Shown: positions 19,431 to 29,167, numbered from the stretch's first letter. The stretch is DNA of 64,000 bases from Erwinia billingiae Eb661 (GCF_000196615.1 NC_014306.1:620001-684000); one strand, 5' to 3'. Numbers and translations are program-made. Notes: generated by a model from the sequence alone, not told the origin.

Positions 19431-20540
19431 ATGAGATTTAACGGCCTGGCAAAAGGATTTTTCATCCTGATCCTTTTTATCGTAACAGTGGCTTTTCTTG
19501 ATGTACTGGGGCCGTACTACTCTTCGGTATTGTGGGCTGCGATCCTCGCAGTGATCTTCCACCCAATGAAAACAAAACTCCGCCAGATGATGGGTGACCG
19601 TAATGGATTAGCCACCTTTGCCACGCTGGTGGTGATCTGCTTAATCGTCTTCACCCCGTTGGCCATTCTCGTTTCGTCGATGGCGATTGAGTTCAATGTG
19701 GTTTACACCAAGCTGCAGAGCAACAATATGCAGCTGCCGACCATCATGGCTGACGTGATGCAGCATTTGCCGGGCTGGGCCAGAAGCTTCCTGACCGAAC
19801 ACCAGTTGGACACCGCCGCGCAAATCCAGCAAAAGCTTTCACAGGTGGCGATGCAGGGCGGACAGTATCTGGCGGGCAGCGTATTCCTGATCGGTAAAAG
19901 CACCTTCGGTTTCACCGTTGGTTTCGGCATCATGCTGTATCTGCTGTTCTTCCTGCTGAAAGACGGTGCTTACCTGGTCAATCTGATCCTTGAAGCCTTG
20001 CCGCTGTCCAGCTACGTGAAGCATCACCTGTTTATGAAGTTCGCAGCGGTTTCCCGTGCGACGGTCAAAGGCACGGTGGTGGTGGCAGTGGTGCAGGGCG
20101 CGCTGGGTGCGCTGGCATTCTGGATCACCGGCATTGATGGCATCCTGCTGTGGGGCGCACTGATTGCCTTCCTGTCCCTGATCCCGGCGGTGGGGTCGGC
20201 GATTGTCTGGGTGCCTGCGGCGATCTTCTTCTTCGCCTCGGGCGTGTTGTGGAAAGGGCTGTTTATCGTCGGCTTCTTTGTGGTGGTCATTGGCCTGGTG
20301 GACAACATTCTTCGTCCGCTGCTGGTCGGCAAAGATACCAAGATGCCGGATTACCTGATCCTGATCGCCACCCTCGGCGGCATGGAAATCTACGGTATCA
20401 ACGGCTTTGTGATCGGTCCGCTGATTGCCGCGATGTTTATTGCCTGCTGGAATCTGCTTTCCGGTCGCGATAACCGCGAAAACAGCGATGAGATCGATGA
20501 AGAGTTTATTGAAGAAGGGAAAGCCCCGCCGGAAGCCTGA
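19431..20540 (+). CDS. AI-2E family transporter
   Basis: 369 residues from ATG 19431, preceded by GAGGGA. An in-frame TTG upstream at 19410 has no better signal. It has about eight hydrophobic segments and the family's conserved C-terminal half (LLWGALIAFLSLIPAVGS, DNILRPLLVGK, GGMEIYGINGFVIGPL). The tail is acidic (DEIDEEFIEEGK). The group includes YdiK, PerM and TqsA; proposed roles range from autoinducer-2 export to Na+/H+ antiport, and this member cannot be assigned a substrate. A 70-base AT-richer gap separates it from the SulP gene. Confidence 0.88.
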   Translation: MRFNGLAKGFFILILFIVTVAFLDVLGPYYSSVLWAAILAVIFHPMKTKLRQMMGDRNGLATFATLVVICLIVFTPLAILVSSMAIEFNVVYTKLQSNNMQLPTIMADVMQHLPGWARSFLTEHQLDTAAQIQQKLSQVAMQGGQYLAGSVFLIGKSTFGFTVGFGIMLYLLFFLLKDGAYLVNLILEALPLSSYVKHHLFMKFAAVSRATVKGTVVVAVVQGALGALAFWITGIDGILLWGALIAFLSLIPAVGSAIVWVPAAIFFFASGVLWKGLFIVGFFVVVIGLVDNILRPLLVGKDTKMPDYLILIATLGGMEIYGINGFVIGPLIAAMFIACWNLLSGRDNRENSDEIDEEFIEEGKAPPEA

Positions 20541-20560
20541 TCGGCCGGCTGGGTGAAATA

Positions 20561-20588
20561 AAAAAGCAGCGCTCCGGCGCTGCTTTTT
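20561..20588. terminator. Bidirectional rho-independent terminator
   Basis: AAAAAGCAGCGC (20561-20572), loop TCCG, GCGCTGCTTTTT (20577-20588). A strong 12-bp stem with A/T tracts on both flanks serves the convergent AI-2E and ABC transporter genes. Confidence 0.93.
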
Positions 20589-20599
20589 GCTTTATGAGA

Positions 20600-21379
20600 C
20601 TACCCCGCCATTTCCCGCTTAAACACCTCCAGCGTATGGGCTTTGACGCGAATAAATTCCGGATGACTCATGATTTCGGCGGTGCGCGGACGCGGTAATT
20701 TAAACGGGACGATTTCCGCCACCCGCGTCGGACGCCGCGTCAGCAGTAAGATCTCATCCGCCAGGAACACCGCATCCTCCAGATCGTGCGAGACAATCAG
20801 CATCGTCACGCCGGTGGCCTGCTGGACCTGCTGCAGCTTATCGCGGATAAACAGCGTCATTTCAAAGTCGAGCGCCGAGAACGGCTCGTCGAGAAACATC
20901 ACTTCCGGCTCGGTCGCCAGCGCGCGCATGATGCACACCGTCTGCTGCTGGCCGCCCGACAGTTCGTACGGATAGCGCTGCAGATCGAAGCGGATATCAA
21001 ACATCTCCGACAGCTCGGCTACGCGCTTTTTCACCGCACCGGCCTTCATTCCCCGGCGCTTTAGCGGATAGGCAATGTTGTTCCAGGCGGTCAGCCACGG
21101 AAACAACGCATCGCGGTAGTTCTGGAACACATAGCCGATGGTGGTTTCCGCCAGCGTTTTGCCATCAAACAAAATTTGCCCGCGATCGACCGGGATCAGG
21201 CCGGCAATCATATTCATCAGCGTCGATTTACCGCAGCCGTTGGGGCCGAATATCGACACAATCTTGCCGCGCGGGAAGTCGAGATTCAGATCCTGATAAA
21301 GCGGTTGCCCGGCGAAGGTTTTATCCAGCCCGCGGATCGTGACGTGGGTATTGGGTTTAGGGTAGGGAGGATGGTTCAT
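20600..21379 (-). CDS. ABC transporter ATP-binding protein, NitT/TauT/SsuB type
   Basis: 259 residues with Walker A GPNGCGKST, ABC signature LSGGQQQ, Walker B VMFLDEPFSALD and a switch His in IVSHDLEDA. This is the energising subunit of a nitrate/sulfonate/taurine-class importer. Its ATG overlaps the permease TGA by 4 bases (21376-21379). It is the last gene of the three-gene operon binding protein – permease – ATPase. Confidence 0.93.
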   Translation of the reverse strand: MNHPPYPKPNTHVTIRGLDKTFAGQPLYQDLNLDFPRGKIVSIFGPNGCGKSTLMNMIAGLIPVDRGQILFDGKTLAETTIGYVFQNYRDALFPWLTAWNNIAYPLKRRGMKAGAVKKRVAELSEMFDIRFDLQRYPYELSGGQQQTVCIMRALATEPEVMFLDEPFSALDFEMTLFIRDKLQQVQQATGVTMLIVSHDLEDAVFLADEILLLTRRPTRVAEIVPFKLPRPRTAEIMSHPEFIRVKAHTLEVFKREMAG

Positions 21380-22140
21380 GCTTTGCCACTCCAGTGTACG
21401 CAGCGCTTTTCAATCAGCAGAAAGCCCAGATTCAGCAGATACCCAAAGGCGCCGGTAATCAGGATCGACGCGTACATGTCCTTAATGTTGAACAGCTGCT
21501 GTGCGTCGATAATGCGGTGGCCCAGGCCGGTTTCCGAGCCGATAAACATCTCGGCAACGATCACGATCACCAGCGCCATCGACACGCCGGTGCGCAGGCC
21601 GACAAAGGTTTGCGGCAGGCTTTCCATCAGCATGATGTCTTTGAACACATGCCAGCGCGAAACGCCCATCACCTGCGCCGCCATGATGCGGGTCTTTTTG
21701 GCATTCATTACGCCGTACGCGCTGTTAAACAGGATCACCAGCACCGCCGCAAAGGCCGCAATGGCGATTTTATTGGTGTCGGTGATGCCGAAAATCAGCA
21801 TAAACAGCGGGATCAGCGCCGAAGAGGGCGTGGAGCGGAAGAAATCGACCAGGAACTCCACGCTGCGGTACAGGCGTTCGCTGCTGCCGAGCATCACGCC
21901 CAACGGCACACCAATCACCGCCGAGACGAAAAAGGCCATCAGCGTGCGGTACAGGGTGGCACCGATATCCTGATTCATGCTGCCGTCGGCCAGCTTGCTG
22001 AACAGATAGCTGACGGTTTCACCCGGTGAGGGCAGTAACACCGGGTTCAGCCATTTGGCGCTGACCGCCGTCTGCCACAGCAAAAAGAGCAGCAGCGGCC
22101 CGACCAGCGGCAGAAGCTTATAACGCCATGATGACTTCAT
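21376..22140 (-). CDS. ABC transporter permease, SsuC/TauC type
   Basis: 254 residues with six hydrophobic segments. The cytoplasmic coupling loop is seen as AAQVMGVSRWHVFKDIMLMESLPQTFVGLRTG (split: EAA-like motif). It belongs with the ATPase at its 3' end and the binding protein 11 bases upstream. Relatives import taurine, alkanesulfonates, nitrate or thiamine precursors; nothing here singles out one of them. Confidence 0.92.
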   Translation of the reverse strand: MKSSWRYKLLPLVGPLLLFLLWQTAVSAKWLNPVLLPSPGETVSYLFSKLADGSMNQDIGATLYRTLMAFFVSAVIGVPLGVMLGSSERLYRSVEFLVDFFRSTPSSALIPLFMLIFGITDTNKIAIAAFAAVLVILFNSAYGVMNAKKTRIMAAQVMGVSRWHVFKDIMLMESLPQTFVGLRTGVSMALVIVIVAEMFIGSETGLGHRIIDAQQLFNIKDMYASILITGAFGYLLNLGFLLIEKRCVHWSGKA

Positions 22141-22151
22141 CTTGCGGCTCC

Positions 22152-23168
22152 TTATGCTTTGTAGATTAGCGGGGCAACCTGAAGCGGCTTGCTGAAGATC
22201 TTCCGCTCGGTAAAGACGTCATAGAATTTCTGGAACCATTGCTGATTCTCGCCGGTGAGCTGGTCATACATCACAAAGCCCGGCAGCGGCACTTCCTTCA
22301 CCAGCGCGGCTTCGATACCGGTGTAGCCGGCAACATACTGACGCGCGTCGTCCGGGTTTTGCTGAATGTATTTCACCGCTTCGGCATAGGCTTCGACAAA
22401 CTGCGTCGAGCGGGCCTTATCGGCATTAATAAAGCTGCTGGTCAGCGCCGCCGCGCCACCGAACCACGGTGCGTTGGCATCGCCCAGCACGTATTTCGCA
22501 ATCACGCCGGTTTCCAGCACTTTGCCCAGCCCTTTCATCCGCGCGACCGTGCCGGTGGGCTCAAGGGTATAAACGCCGTCGATCTGGCCCGCCGCCAGTG
22601 AAGGCACATGCTGGCCAATCGGCAGTTCGATCACGTTGGTTTCCGTGAAGCCATTCTTTTCCAGAATGATTTTCGCCATGGTGACGTTCTGAATGCCGGG
22701 TCCGCAGGCGATGCGTTTGCCTTTCAGATCGCCGATGGATTTGGCGGTGCTGTTCATCGGTACCAGGAATTCATCCAGCACCATTTTTTCGTTGGACGGG
22801 TTGGAGCAGATTATTTTGAACAGGTCCGGGCTGGTCAGCGCGCCCAGTCCCAGTGCGCCGGTTGCCGTGCCGTTGGCACAGCCATGAATGCGCCCGGTGA
22901 TCATCCCTTCGACCACCTGTTGCGTACTGGCAAATTTCACCGCGCGCACATTCAGGCCCGCCTTTTTAAAGAAGCCTTTCTCAATACCGACATATAAAGG
23001 CAGACCGCCGACAATCGGCCAGTAGCCAATCAGGATCTCTTCGTCTGCCGCCATCGCAGGCAGGCTCCCCAACATGCCACTGAGTGCAACGCCGCCTAAA
23101 GTCAGTGCCGAATACTTCATGATCTGGCGACGCATCGCATCGATAGTCTGTTTGTCTTTGCTGCTCAT
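22152..23168 (-). CDS. ABC transporter substrate-binding protein, NitT/TauT type, Tat signal
   Basis: 338 residues from ATG 23168, with GGGAG 8 bases upstream; a longer frame to 23225 lacks a good start signal. The leader DAMRRQIMKYSALTLGGVAL looks like a twin-arginine signal, ending near AMAADEE. The mature part is a NMT1/SsuA-like periplasmic binding fold (LPLYVGIEKGFFKKAGLNV, QQVVEGMITGRIHG, GKRIACGPGIQNVTMAK, AAGQIDGVYTLEPTG). It delivers the unknown ligand to the permease encoded next. A 12-bp palindrome lies 34 bases upstream of its start codon. Confidence 0.9.
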   Translation of the reverse strand: MSSKDKQTIDAMRRQIMKYSALTLGGVALSGMLGSLPAMAADEEILIGYWPIVGGLPLYVGIEKGFFKKAGLNVRAVKFASTQQVVEGMITGRIHGCANGTATGALGLGALTSPDLFKIICSNPSNEKMVLDEFLVPMNSTAKSIGDLKGKRIACGPGIQNVTMAKIILEKNGFTETNVIELPIGQHVPSLAAGQIDGVYTLEPTGTVARMKGLGKVLETGVIAKYVLGDANAPWFGGAAALTSSFINADKARSTQFVEAYAEAVKYIQQNPDDARQYVAGYTGIEAALVKEVPLPGFVMYDQLTGENQQWFQKFYDVFTERKIFSKPLQVAPLIYKA

Positions 23169-23202
23169 GGCTGATGACTCCCAATGTGGCCCGGTATGCG
23201 GG

Positions 23203-23214
23203 CTTGTATACAAG
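23203..23214. promoter_or_regulatory. Palindrome CTTGTATACAAG, candidate GntR-type operator
   Basis: A perfect 12-bp palindrome 34 bases upstream of the binding-protein start codon. Its TTGTATACAA core resembles operators of the FadR/FCD subgroup of GntR regulators. No GntR gene is in this window, so the regulator would be encoded elsewhere. Confidence 0.45.
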
Positions 23215-23961
23215 TTAGTGATCAACCAATGCAGGAGTTATGCCAGAACGGCAAAGGCAGGCAGGGCAGGCCCTGAACGGGGATTGTGGCGTAAGGTTCG
23301 TTGCGGGTGGTGCGCACGCTGCACCAATCTGGAGAAAATGCCCCTTCATTGCTAGCAGTGCGTTTGTTTTCGTTAGCGTGGCTGCCTGAAAGACGGGCGG
23401 TAAAGGGGCGTTTTCAGACCGGGGTTTTTAGGGCCAGTCATGCCTGCCGGTCGGCATCTCTTTCATTGTGCTCAACTTTATTGTGGGCTTAAGGAACATA
23501 GCTGGGCAGATGTGATCGTCCGCAGGCGGCTTATTTGTGATCGCACGGTCATTTTCAGCGTTAAAAATAACGAAATGATAAAAAACCTGAGGAAAAAGCG
23601 CGGAGTGATAATTTTTTCTAATCAATTCAACCCGATAACTAGCACTTTTTTTTTGAAACGAATGCATGGCGCTTAAATTTTGATCATCCAGAAAGGCAGG
23701 TCTGAAGTAAGGGAACCCGCGATCGGCTTATGTAAATCCTTGTAAAACATGCATTATAAATGAGTCTTTGCCATCGGCCTGGCCAGTCGGAATTTTTCTC
23801 CCTGTTTTTCTGTCGCCGTCACCTGTCCGCCGCTTTCTGTTTAAAGCTCAAACGCCTGCTATATTTTCAACGGACTCGACGGCGAATTTGGCTTACGGGC
23901 ATCTCAGAGGGTGACGTTCTTCTCTCTCCGGCACTATCCACTAAATGACCAGGGATGTTGC
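23215..23961. other. About 750-base intergenic region upstream of aspT genes
   Basis: Divergent region between the ABC operon and the AspT/AspD operon. No convincing gene is seen; several frames of 60-93 codons have no family likeness. TATAAA at 23755-23760 could be a -10 box for the antiporter operon, but no good -35 is placed with it. Confidence 0.6.
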
Positions 23962-25662
23962 ATGTCTGGTACTTTATTTCCCTTTATCACTCAGGCGTTA
24001 CAGTCAGTTCCTGGACTGGCTATCTTTCTGGCCCTGACATTTGGCTATGCCATCGGGCAGATCCGCCTTGGGCCGATCCAGCTGGGTGGCGTCTGCGGCA
24101 CGCTGATTGCCGCGCTGCTGATTGGTCAGCTGAATATTCCCGTCGATACCGGTATCAAAAACATCTTCTTTATGATGTTCATTTTTGCGCTGGGTTACAG
24201 CGGTGGCCCGCAATTCTTCGCCAATCTGAATGCCAAAGGCATCCGCCTGGGCGTGTTCTGCCTGATTGAGGTGGTGGCAGTGCTGGCGCTGGTGCTGACC
24301 GCCACGGCGGTGATGCATCTGGATCCGGGCACTGCGGCGGGGATGATGGCCGGTGCCGCGACTGAATCTGCCGTGGTCGGCACCGCCACCGACGCCATTT
24401 CCCGCCTGGATTTGCCTGCCAGCGACATTCTCCGCCTGCAGGGCAACGTCGTGACCGCCTACTCCATCACCTATATCTGCGGGCTGATCACCATCGTCAT
24501 CGTCACCAGCCAGCTCTTTCCGTTGTTCCTGCGCGTTAACCTGCGCGAGGAGGCGGACAAACTGTGGCTGGAAATGGGCGGGCGGGTCGAAACCGACGGA
24601 CAGTCTGCGGCACCAACCATCGTCGGACGCGGTTATCGGGTGGATGCCGGCGCCGGTTATACCGTGGCGGCGATCCAGCAACGGCTGGGCCAGCAAAGCA
24701 GCATCGTGCGGGTGCAGCGTCATGGCCGACTGCTGGCGCTGACACCCGAGCTGAAGCTGCGCCGGGACGATCGCGTGCTGCTGGTGGGCTATCGCGGATC
24801 GCTGATTGAGACCGCCGCAATGCTGGGCCAGGAGATGCCGGACACCACCTCGATGGCCGCTGCGCTGGAAACCTACCATGTGGTGCTGCTGGCACCGGCG
24901 ATGGCCAACCGGCCTTTGCAGGAGGTGACCTTGCCCGCTGGCCTGCATGTGGCCGCCATTCAGCGCGGTGACGCGATTATGCCGGCCTTACCCGCAACCC
25001 GCTTACAGCTTCATGACATCCTGCAGATTTACGACACCACGCCAGGCGGTGGCCGCAGCTCGGGCGCCCAGCTCAGCCATATCGGCAAAAGGATGCCCGA
25101 CAAGCTCGCCAGCAACCTCGGCATTGCCGGGCTGGCGATTGCCCTCGGCACTCTGCTGGGCAGCTTTAGCCTCAACATCGGCGGCATTCCGTTCTCAGCC
25201 GGGACCGGCGGCGGCGTGCTGGTGGTCGGACTGGTGCTGGGCTGGTATCACGCCCGTCGTGCCGATCTGCATACGGTGAATGCCGATGCGCTGGCGCTGA
25301 TGAAGGATTTGGGCCTGGCGGGCTTTATTGCCGGGGTTGGCCTGTCATCGGGTCCGCAGGCGATGGCGCTGATTATGCAGTACGGCTTTAGCTTGCCGCT
25401 GCTGGGCATTGCCATCGCGGTGATCCCGGCGTCTCTCTCCCTGTTGGTTGGGCACTTTTGGCTCAAACTCAGCGCCCCGGTGTTACTCGGGGCCATTGCC
25501 GGGCAACAGTGCAGCACGCCTGCACTGAGTGCCATCCAGAGTGCCTGTGGAAATTCCACGCCGCTGCTGGGTTACACCATCACCTACGCAATTTCGAATG
25601 TCGTGCTGCCCCTGATGGGGCCGTTAATTGTCGGGCTGGCCAGTTCTCTCCAGCCTGTTTAG
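23962..25662 (+). CDS. AspT-like aspartate:alanine exchanger family protein (copy 1)
   Basis: 566 residues from ATG 23962 (AGGGA upstream). It has the AspT layout: about five hydrophobic segments, a large soluble loop (about 205-370) with RCK_C-type repeats, then about five more segments. Conserved repeats are visible (LGGVCGTLIAALLIGQ near 40; AGTGGGVLVVGLVLGW near 420). In Tetragenococcus, AspT exchanges external aspartate for internal alanine made by AspD, generating a proton motive force. It lies 38 bases before a second AspT-like gene and then aspD. It looks more diverged than copy 2, so it may prefer another substrate or form a heteromer. Confidence 0.86.
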   Translation: MSGTLFPFITQALQSVPGLAIFLALTFGYAIGQIRLGPIQLGGVCGTLIAALLIGQLNIPVDTGIKNIFFMMFIFALGYSGGPQFFANLNAKGIRLGVFCLIEVVAVLALVLTATAVMHLDPGTAAGMMAGAATESAVVGTATDAISRLDLPASDILRLQGNVVTAYSITYICGLITIVIVTSQLFPLFLRVNLREEADKLWLEMGGRVETDGQSAAPTIVGRGYRVDAGAGYTVAAIQQRLGQQSSIVRVQRHGRLLALTPELKLRRDDRVLLVGYRGSLIETAAMLGQEMPDTTSMAAALETYHVVLLAPAMANRPLQEVTLPAGLHVAAIQRGDAIMPALPATRLQLHDILQIYDTTPGGGRSSGAQLSHIGKRMPDKLASNLGIAGLAIALGTLLGSFSLNIGGIPFSAGTGGGVLVVGLVLGWYHARRADLHTVNADALALMKDLGLAGFIAGVGLSSGPQAMALIMQYGFSLPLLGIAIAVIPASLSLLVGHFWLKLSAPVLLGAIAGQQCSTPALSAIQSACGNSTPLLGYTITYAISNVVLPLMGPLIVGLASSLQPV

Positions 25663-25700
25663 CTGTCAGAACTCTTCATTTTGGTAACTGAGGTAGGCAT

Positions 25701-27386
25701 ATGAACTGGTTGCATGAGTTGTTCCAAAAGTCTCCCGAAATCGCGCTGTTTCTGTCGATTGCGGCGGGGTATTACCTCGGCAAGATCAAATTTGGCAAGT
25801 TCCAGCTGGGCGGGGTGGCGGGTTCGCTGCTGGTTGCCGTGCTGGTCAGTCAGGTGGGCGTGGAGATCGATGCGGGGGTGAAATCGGTGATGTTTGCCCT
25901 GTTTATTTATGCGGTGGGGTACGAGAGCGGGCCCGATTTCTTCCGATCCTTAGGCAAGCAGTCGATCAAAGAGATCATTCTGGCGGCGGTGCTGGCGATT
26001 ACCGGGCTGCTGACGGTGGTGGTGTTAGCCAAAGGCTTCGATCTGGATAAAGGGCTGGCGGCTGGCGTCGCGGCGGGGGCATTAACCCAGTCTGCGATTA
26101 TCGGGACCGCTGGTGACGCCATCACCAAGCTGGGGCTGGGGGCCGATGAGGTTCAGCGCTTACAGGGCAATGTGGCGATCGGCTATGCGGTCACCTACGT
26201 CTTCGGCTCCTTCGGCGCCATTCTGGTCTGTGTGAATTTGCTGCCGAAGTTTATGGGCCGCAGCATCAAAGAGGATGCGTTAAAGGCCGAAAGCGCCATC
26301 CAGTCAGGCGTGCAGGTGTACGGACCGGGGCAGGAAGCCGCCGCGCCCGATCTGGTTGGCAGGATCTTCCAGTTGCCACCAAATACCGCCACCACGATTT
26401 CCGCCCTGGAGAATGCGTCAGATCTCCCGATCACCATCGAACGGGTGAAGCGGGAAAAACAGGTGATGGAGCCGACGCCGGACCTGCAGTTGCTGGGCGG
26501 GGATATTGTGCTGGTGGTCGGCAAACGTACCGCCGTGGTCACCATCGCCCCCAGCCTCGGCAAAGAGCTGCACGCCGAGGAAGGCATGGAACTGACCATG
26601 CAGCGGCGTGAAGTGGTGATCACCAGCAAGAAACTTGAAAACCGCACCTTTGGCGATATTCGTGCTGCCGCCGCGCAGGACGTGCGTCATGGGATATATG
26701 TCTCGCAGATTACCCGCCAGGGTAAAGCGCTGGCGCTGGAGCCGGAAACGGTGCTGATGCTGGGCGATGTGGTCACGGTATTTGGCGCGGAACAGGACGT
26801 CAAACGCGTGGTGGACCTGATTGGTCATGCGATTGTGCCGAGCGCCAAAACTGACTTCGTTTATATGGGTGCAGGCCTGGTGGTTGGCCTGCTGGTGGGA
26901 TTACTGACCGCCAGAATCGGCTCGATTCCGCTGACGTTAGGCAGTGGTGGCGGGGCATTGCTCTCCGGCCTGCTGTTTGGCTGGTTCCGCTCCCGTCGGC
27001 AGTCCTTCGGCTATATGCCGTCCGGCGCGGTGCAGATCCTGAAAGATCTGGGTCTGGCGGCATTTGTGGTGGTGGTCGGGATCTCTTCCGGCCTGCAGGC
27101 GGTGCAAACCGTCGAAAGCCAGGGGCTGAAGCTGCTGTTGATCGGTGTTGTGGTGACCATCCTGCCATTAGTGCTGACCATGCTGTTTGGCCGCTACGTG
27201 CTGCGCTACAACAACACCGCCATTTTCGCTGGGGCGCTTAGCGGCACCCGCAGCGCTAACCCGGCCTTTGGTGAGGTGCTGGATAAAGCCGAAAACACCG
27301 TGCCAACGGTGCCGTTCGCCATTACCTACGCGCTGGCCAACGTGTTCCTGACCCTACTGGGGCCGCTGGTTGTTGCACTGGTTTAA
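25701..27386 (+). CDS. aspT: Aspartate:alanine antiporter (copy 2)
   Basis: 561 residues, with the full AspT architecture: N-terminal membrane half (FQLGGVAGSLLVAVLVSQVG), central RCK_C-type soluble domain (about 200-380), C-terminal membrane half (GSGGGALLSGLLFGWFRSR) and the FAGALSGTRSANPAF motif. Family knowledge assigns electrogenic aspartate/alanine exchange in the inner membrane. It sits 84 bases before aspD in the same direction, so it is the likelier functional partner of the decarboxylase. GAGGTAGGC precedes the ATG. Confidence 0.88.
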   Translation: MNWLHELFQKSPEIALFLSIAAGYYLGKIKFGKFQLGGVAGSLLVAVLVSQVGVEIDAGVKSVMFALFIYAVGYESGPDFFRSLGKQSIKEIILAAVLAITGLLTVVVLAKGFDLDKGLAAGVAAGALTQSAIIGTAGDAITKLGLGADEVQRLQGNVAIGYAVTYVFGSFGAILVCVNLLPKFMGRSIKEDALKAESAIQSGVQVYGPGQEAAAPDLVGRIFQLPPNTATTISALENASDLPITIERVKREKQVMEPTPDLQLLGGDIVLVVGKRTAVVTIAPSLGKELHAEEGMELTMQRREVVITSKKLENRTFGDIRAAAAQDVRHGIYVSQITRQGKALALEPETVLMLGDVVTVFGAEQDVKRVVDLIGHAIVPSAKTDFVYMGAGLVVGLLVGLLTARIGSIPLTLGSGGGALLSGLLFGWFRSRRQSFGYMPSGAVQILKDLGLAAFVVVVGISSGLQAVQTVESQGLKLLLIGVVVTILPLVLTMLFGRYVLRYNNTAIFAGALSGTRSANPAFGEVLDKAENTVPTVPFAITYALANVFLTLLGPLVVALV

Positions 27387-27470
27387 CGAGATGTCGTCTT
27401 ACAGGTAGCCTGCCCGGGCGATCCCGGAAGGGCAATTTGCTTTGTCAATGATGCTTCAAGGAGTAGTGAC

Positions 27471-29144
27471 ATGAATTTTAGCGACCCGGAAAAGCTCGCG
27501 CTGTTGAGCCCTTTTGAACTGAAAGATGCTCTGATGCAGCGGGCGGTTCAAAGTAACCAGTTGATGTTGAACGCTGGCCGTGGGAACCCCAATTTTCTGG
27601 CTACCACCCCGCGCCATGGTTTTTTCCAGTTTGGTTTGTTTGCAATGACCGAAGCCGAACGCTCCTACATGTATATGGATCATGTCGGCGGCTTTCCGAA
27701 ACGTGAGGGCATCGAAGCGCGGTTCGAACTGTTTGCCAAGCAGCATGAAAGTGTCCCAGGCGTGCGTTTTATCGAATCGGCCGTGTCGTATATTCGCGAC
27801 CAGATGGGCCTGAATGCCGGCGATTTCATTTATGAAATGTGTGAGGCCATTTTGGGCTGTAACTACCCGGTACCGGACCGCATGCTCAAGATGAGCGAAG
27901 AGATTATCGGTAAGTACATCCACACCGAAATGATCGGCACCTATCCGTTTGTCGGTAAGTTCGATATGTATGCGCTGGAAGGCGGCACGGCGGCGATGAC
28001 CTATCTGTTTGCCAGCCTGAAGGCCAACCATGTGATCAATGAGGGCGACACCATCGCGCTCGGTATGCCGATCTTTACCCCGTACATTGAGATCCCCGAG
28101 CTTAGCGATTACAACCTCAACACCATCCATATTGACGCGCCGCAATCCAATAAATGGCAGTACACCCACGAAGAGCTGGATAAGCTGCTGGACCCGAAAG
28201 TGAAGGCGTTCTTCCTGGTGAACCCAAGCAATCCACCGTCGGTGAAAATCGATGAGGACACGCTGCAATATATCGCCGAGATCGTGAAGAAGCGGCCTGA
28301 CCTGATCATTCTTACCGATGACGTGTACGCCACCTTCGCCGACAACTTTGTCTCGCTGTTTGCCATCTGCCCGTATAACACCATCCTGGTGTACTCCTTC
28401 TCGAAATACTTCGGTGCCACCGGCTGGCGCATGGGGGTTGTGGCGACCCACGAAGACAATATTATCGACGCGGCGATTGCCCGGTTACCGGAAGCCAAAA
28501 GTAAGCAGCTCGACAAGCGCTACAGCTCGATAACTACCGATCCGCGTAGCCTGAAGTTTATCGATCGCCTGGTCGCCGACAGCCGTACGGTGGCGCTGAA
28601 CCATACCGCCGGGCTGTCGACGCCGGTGCAGGCGCAGATGACGCTGTTCTCGATTTTCTGCCTGATGGACGAGCCTGGCGCTTATAAAGCCGAAATGAAA
28701 CGCATCGTGCTGCGCAGGAAAGAGGCGCTGTATCGCGAACTGGGCCTGCCGATGCCGTATGACAACAACTCGGTGCGTTACTACCATCTGCTGGACCTGG
28801 AAGAGCTGGCCGAGCAGATGTACGGTGCCGAGTTTGTTAAATGGATGCTGGGTCAGTTGAAGCCGAATCAGGCCCTGTTCCGCCTGGCGGAAGAAACCGG
28901 GGTGATCCTGCTGCCGGGCCGCGGGTTCGGCACACCGCACCCGTCATGGCGCGTGTCGCTGGCTAACCTGAATGAGTATGATTACGCCAATATCGGTAAA
29001 GCTATCCGCAGGCTGTCTCTGGAATATTATGAGAAGTTTGTCGAAGCGACCCATGCCGACGTCCCGTCGCCTGCCGCAAAAGCGGTAAAAACGGTGAAAG
29101 CGACCGGCGCAACCCCGAAACCTAAGGCGAAGAAAAAGTCATAG
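27471..29144 (+). CDS. aspD: Bifunctional aspartate aminotransferase / aspartate 4-decarboxylase
   Basis: 557 residues of fold-type I PLP enzyme. The PLP lysine is Lys312 in SFSKYFGATGWRMG; NAGRGNPNFL near residue 34 and LVNPSNPPSVK near 250 are the substrate and cofactor regions of the AspD/AsdA family. It removes the 4-carboxyl of aspartate to give alanine and CO2, consuming a proton inside the cell; with AspT this yields proton motive force. The last 25 residues are an Ala/Lys/Pro-rich basic tail (KAVKTVKA, PKPKAKKKS), which I would not expect in the catalytic core. AAGGAG stands 6 bases before ATG. A strong terminator follows. Confidence 0.95.
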   Translation: MNFSDPEKLALLSPFELKDALMQRAVQSNQLMLNAGRGNPNFLATTPRHGFFQFGLFAMTEAERSYMYMDHVGGFPKREGIEARFELFAKQHESVPGVRFIESAVSYIRDQMGLNAGDFIYEMCEAILGCNYPVPDRMLKMSEEIIGKYIHTEMIGTYPFVGKFDMYALEGGTAAMTYLFASLKANHVINEGDTIALGMPIFTPYIEIPELSDYNLNTIHIDAPQSNKWQYTHEELDKLLDPKVKAFFLVNPSNPPSVKIDEDTLQYIAEIVKKRPDLIILTDDVYATFADNFVSLFAICPYNTILVYSFSKYFGATGWRMGVVATHEDNIIDAAIARLPEAKSKQLDKRYSSITTDPRSLKFIDRLVADSRTVALNHTAGLSTPVQAQMTLFSIFCLMDEPGAYKAEMKRIVLRRKEALYRELGLPMPYDNNSVRYYHLLDLEELAEQMYGAEFVKWMLGQLKPNQALFRLAEETGVILLPGRGFGTPHPSWRVSLANLNEYDYANIGKAIRRLSLEYYEKFVEATHADVPSPAAKAVKTVKATGATPKPKAKKKS

Positions 29145-29167
29145 TGGTTTAGGGCTAAAGTGATGCT

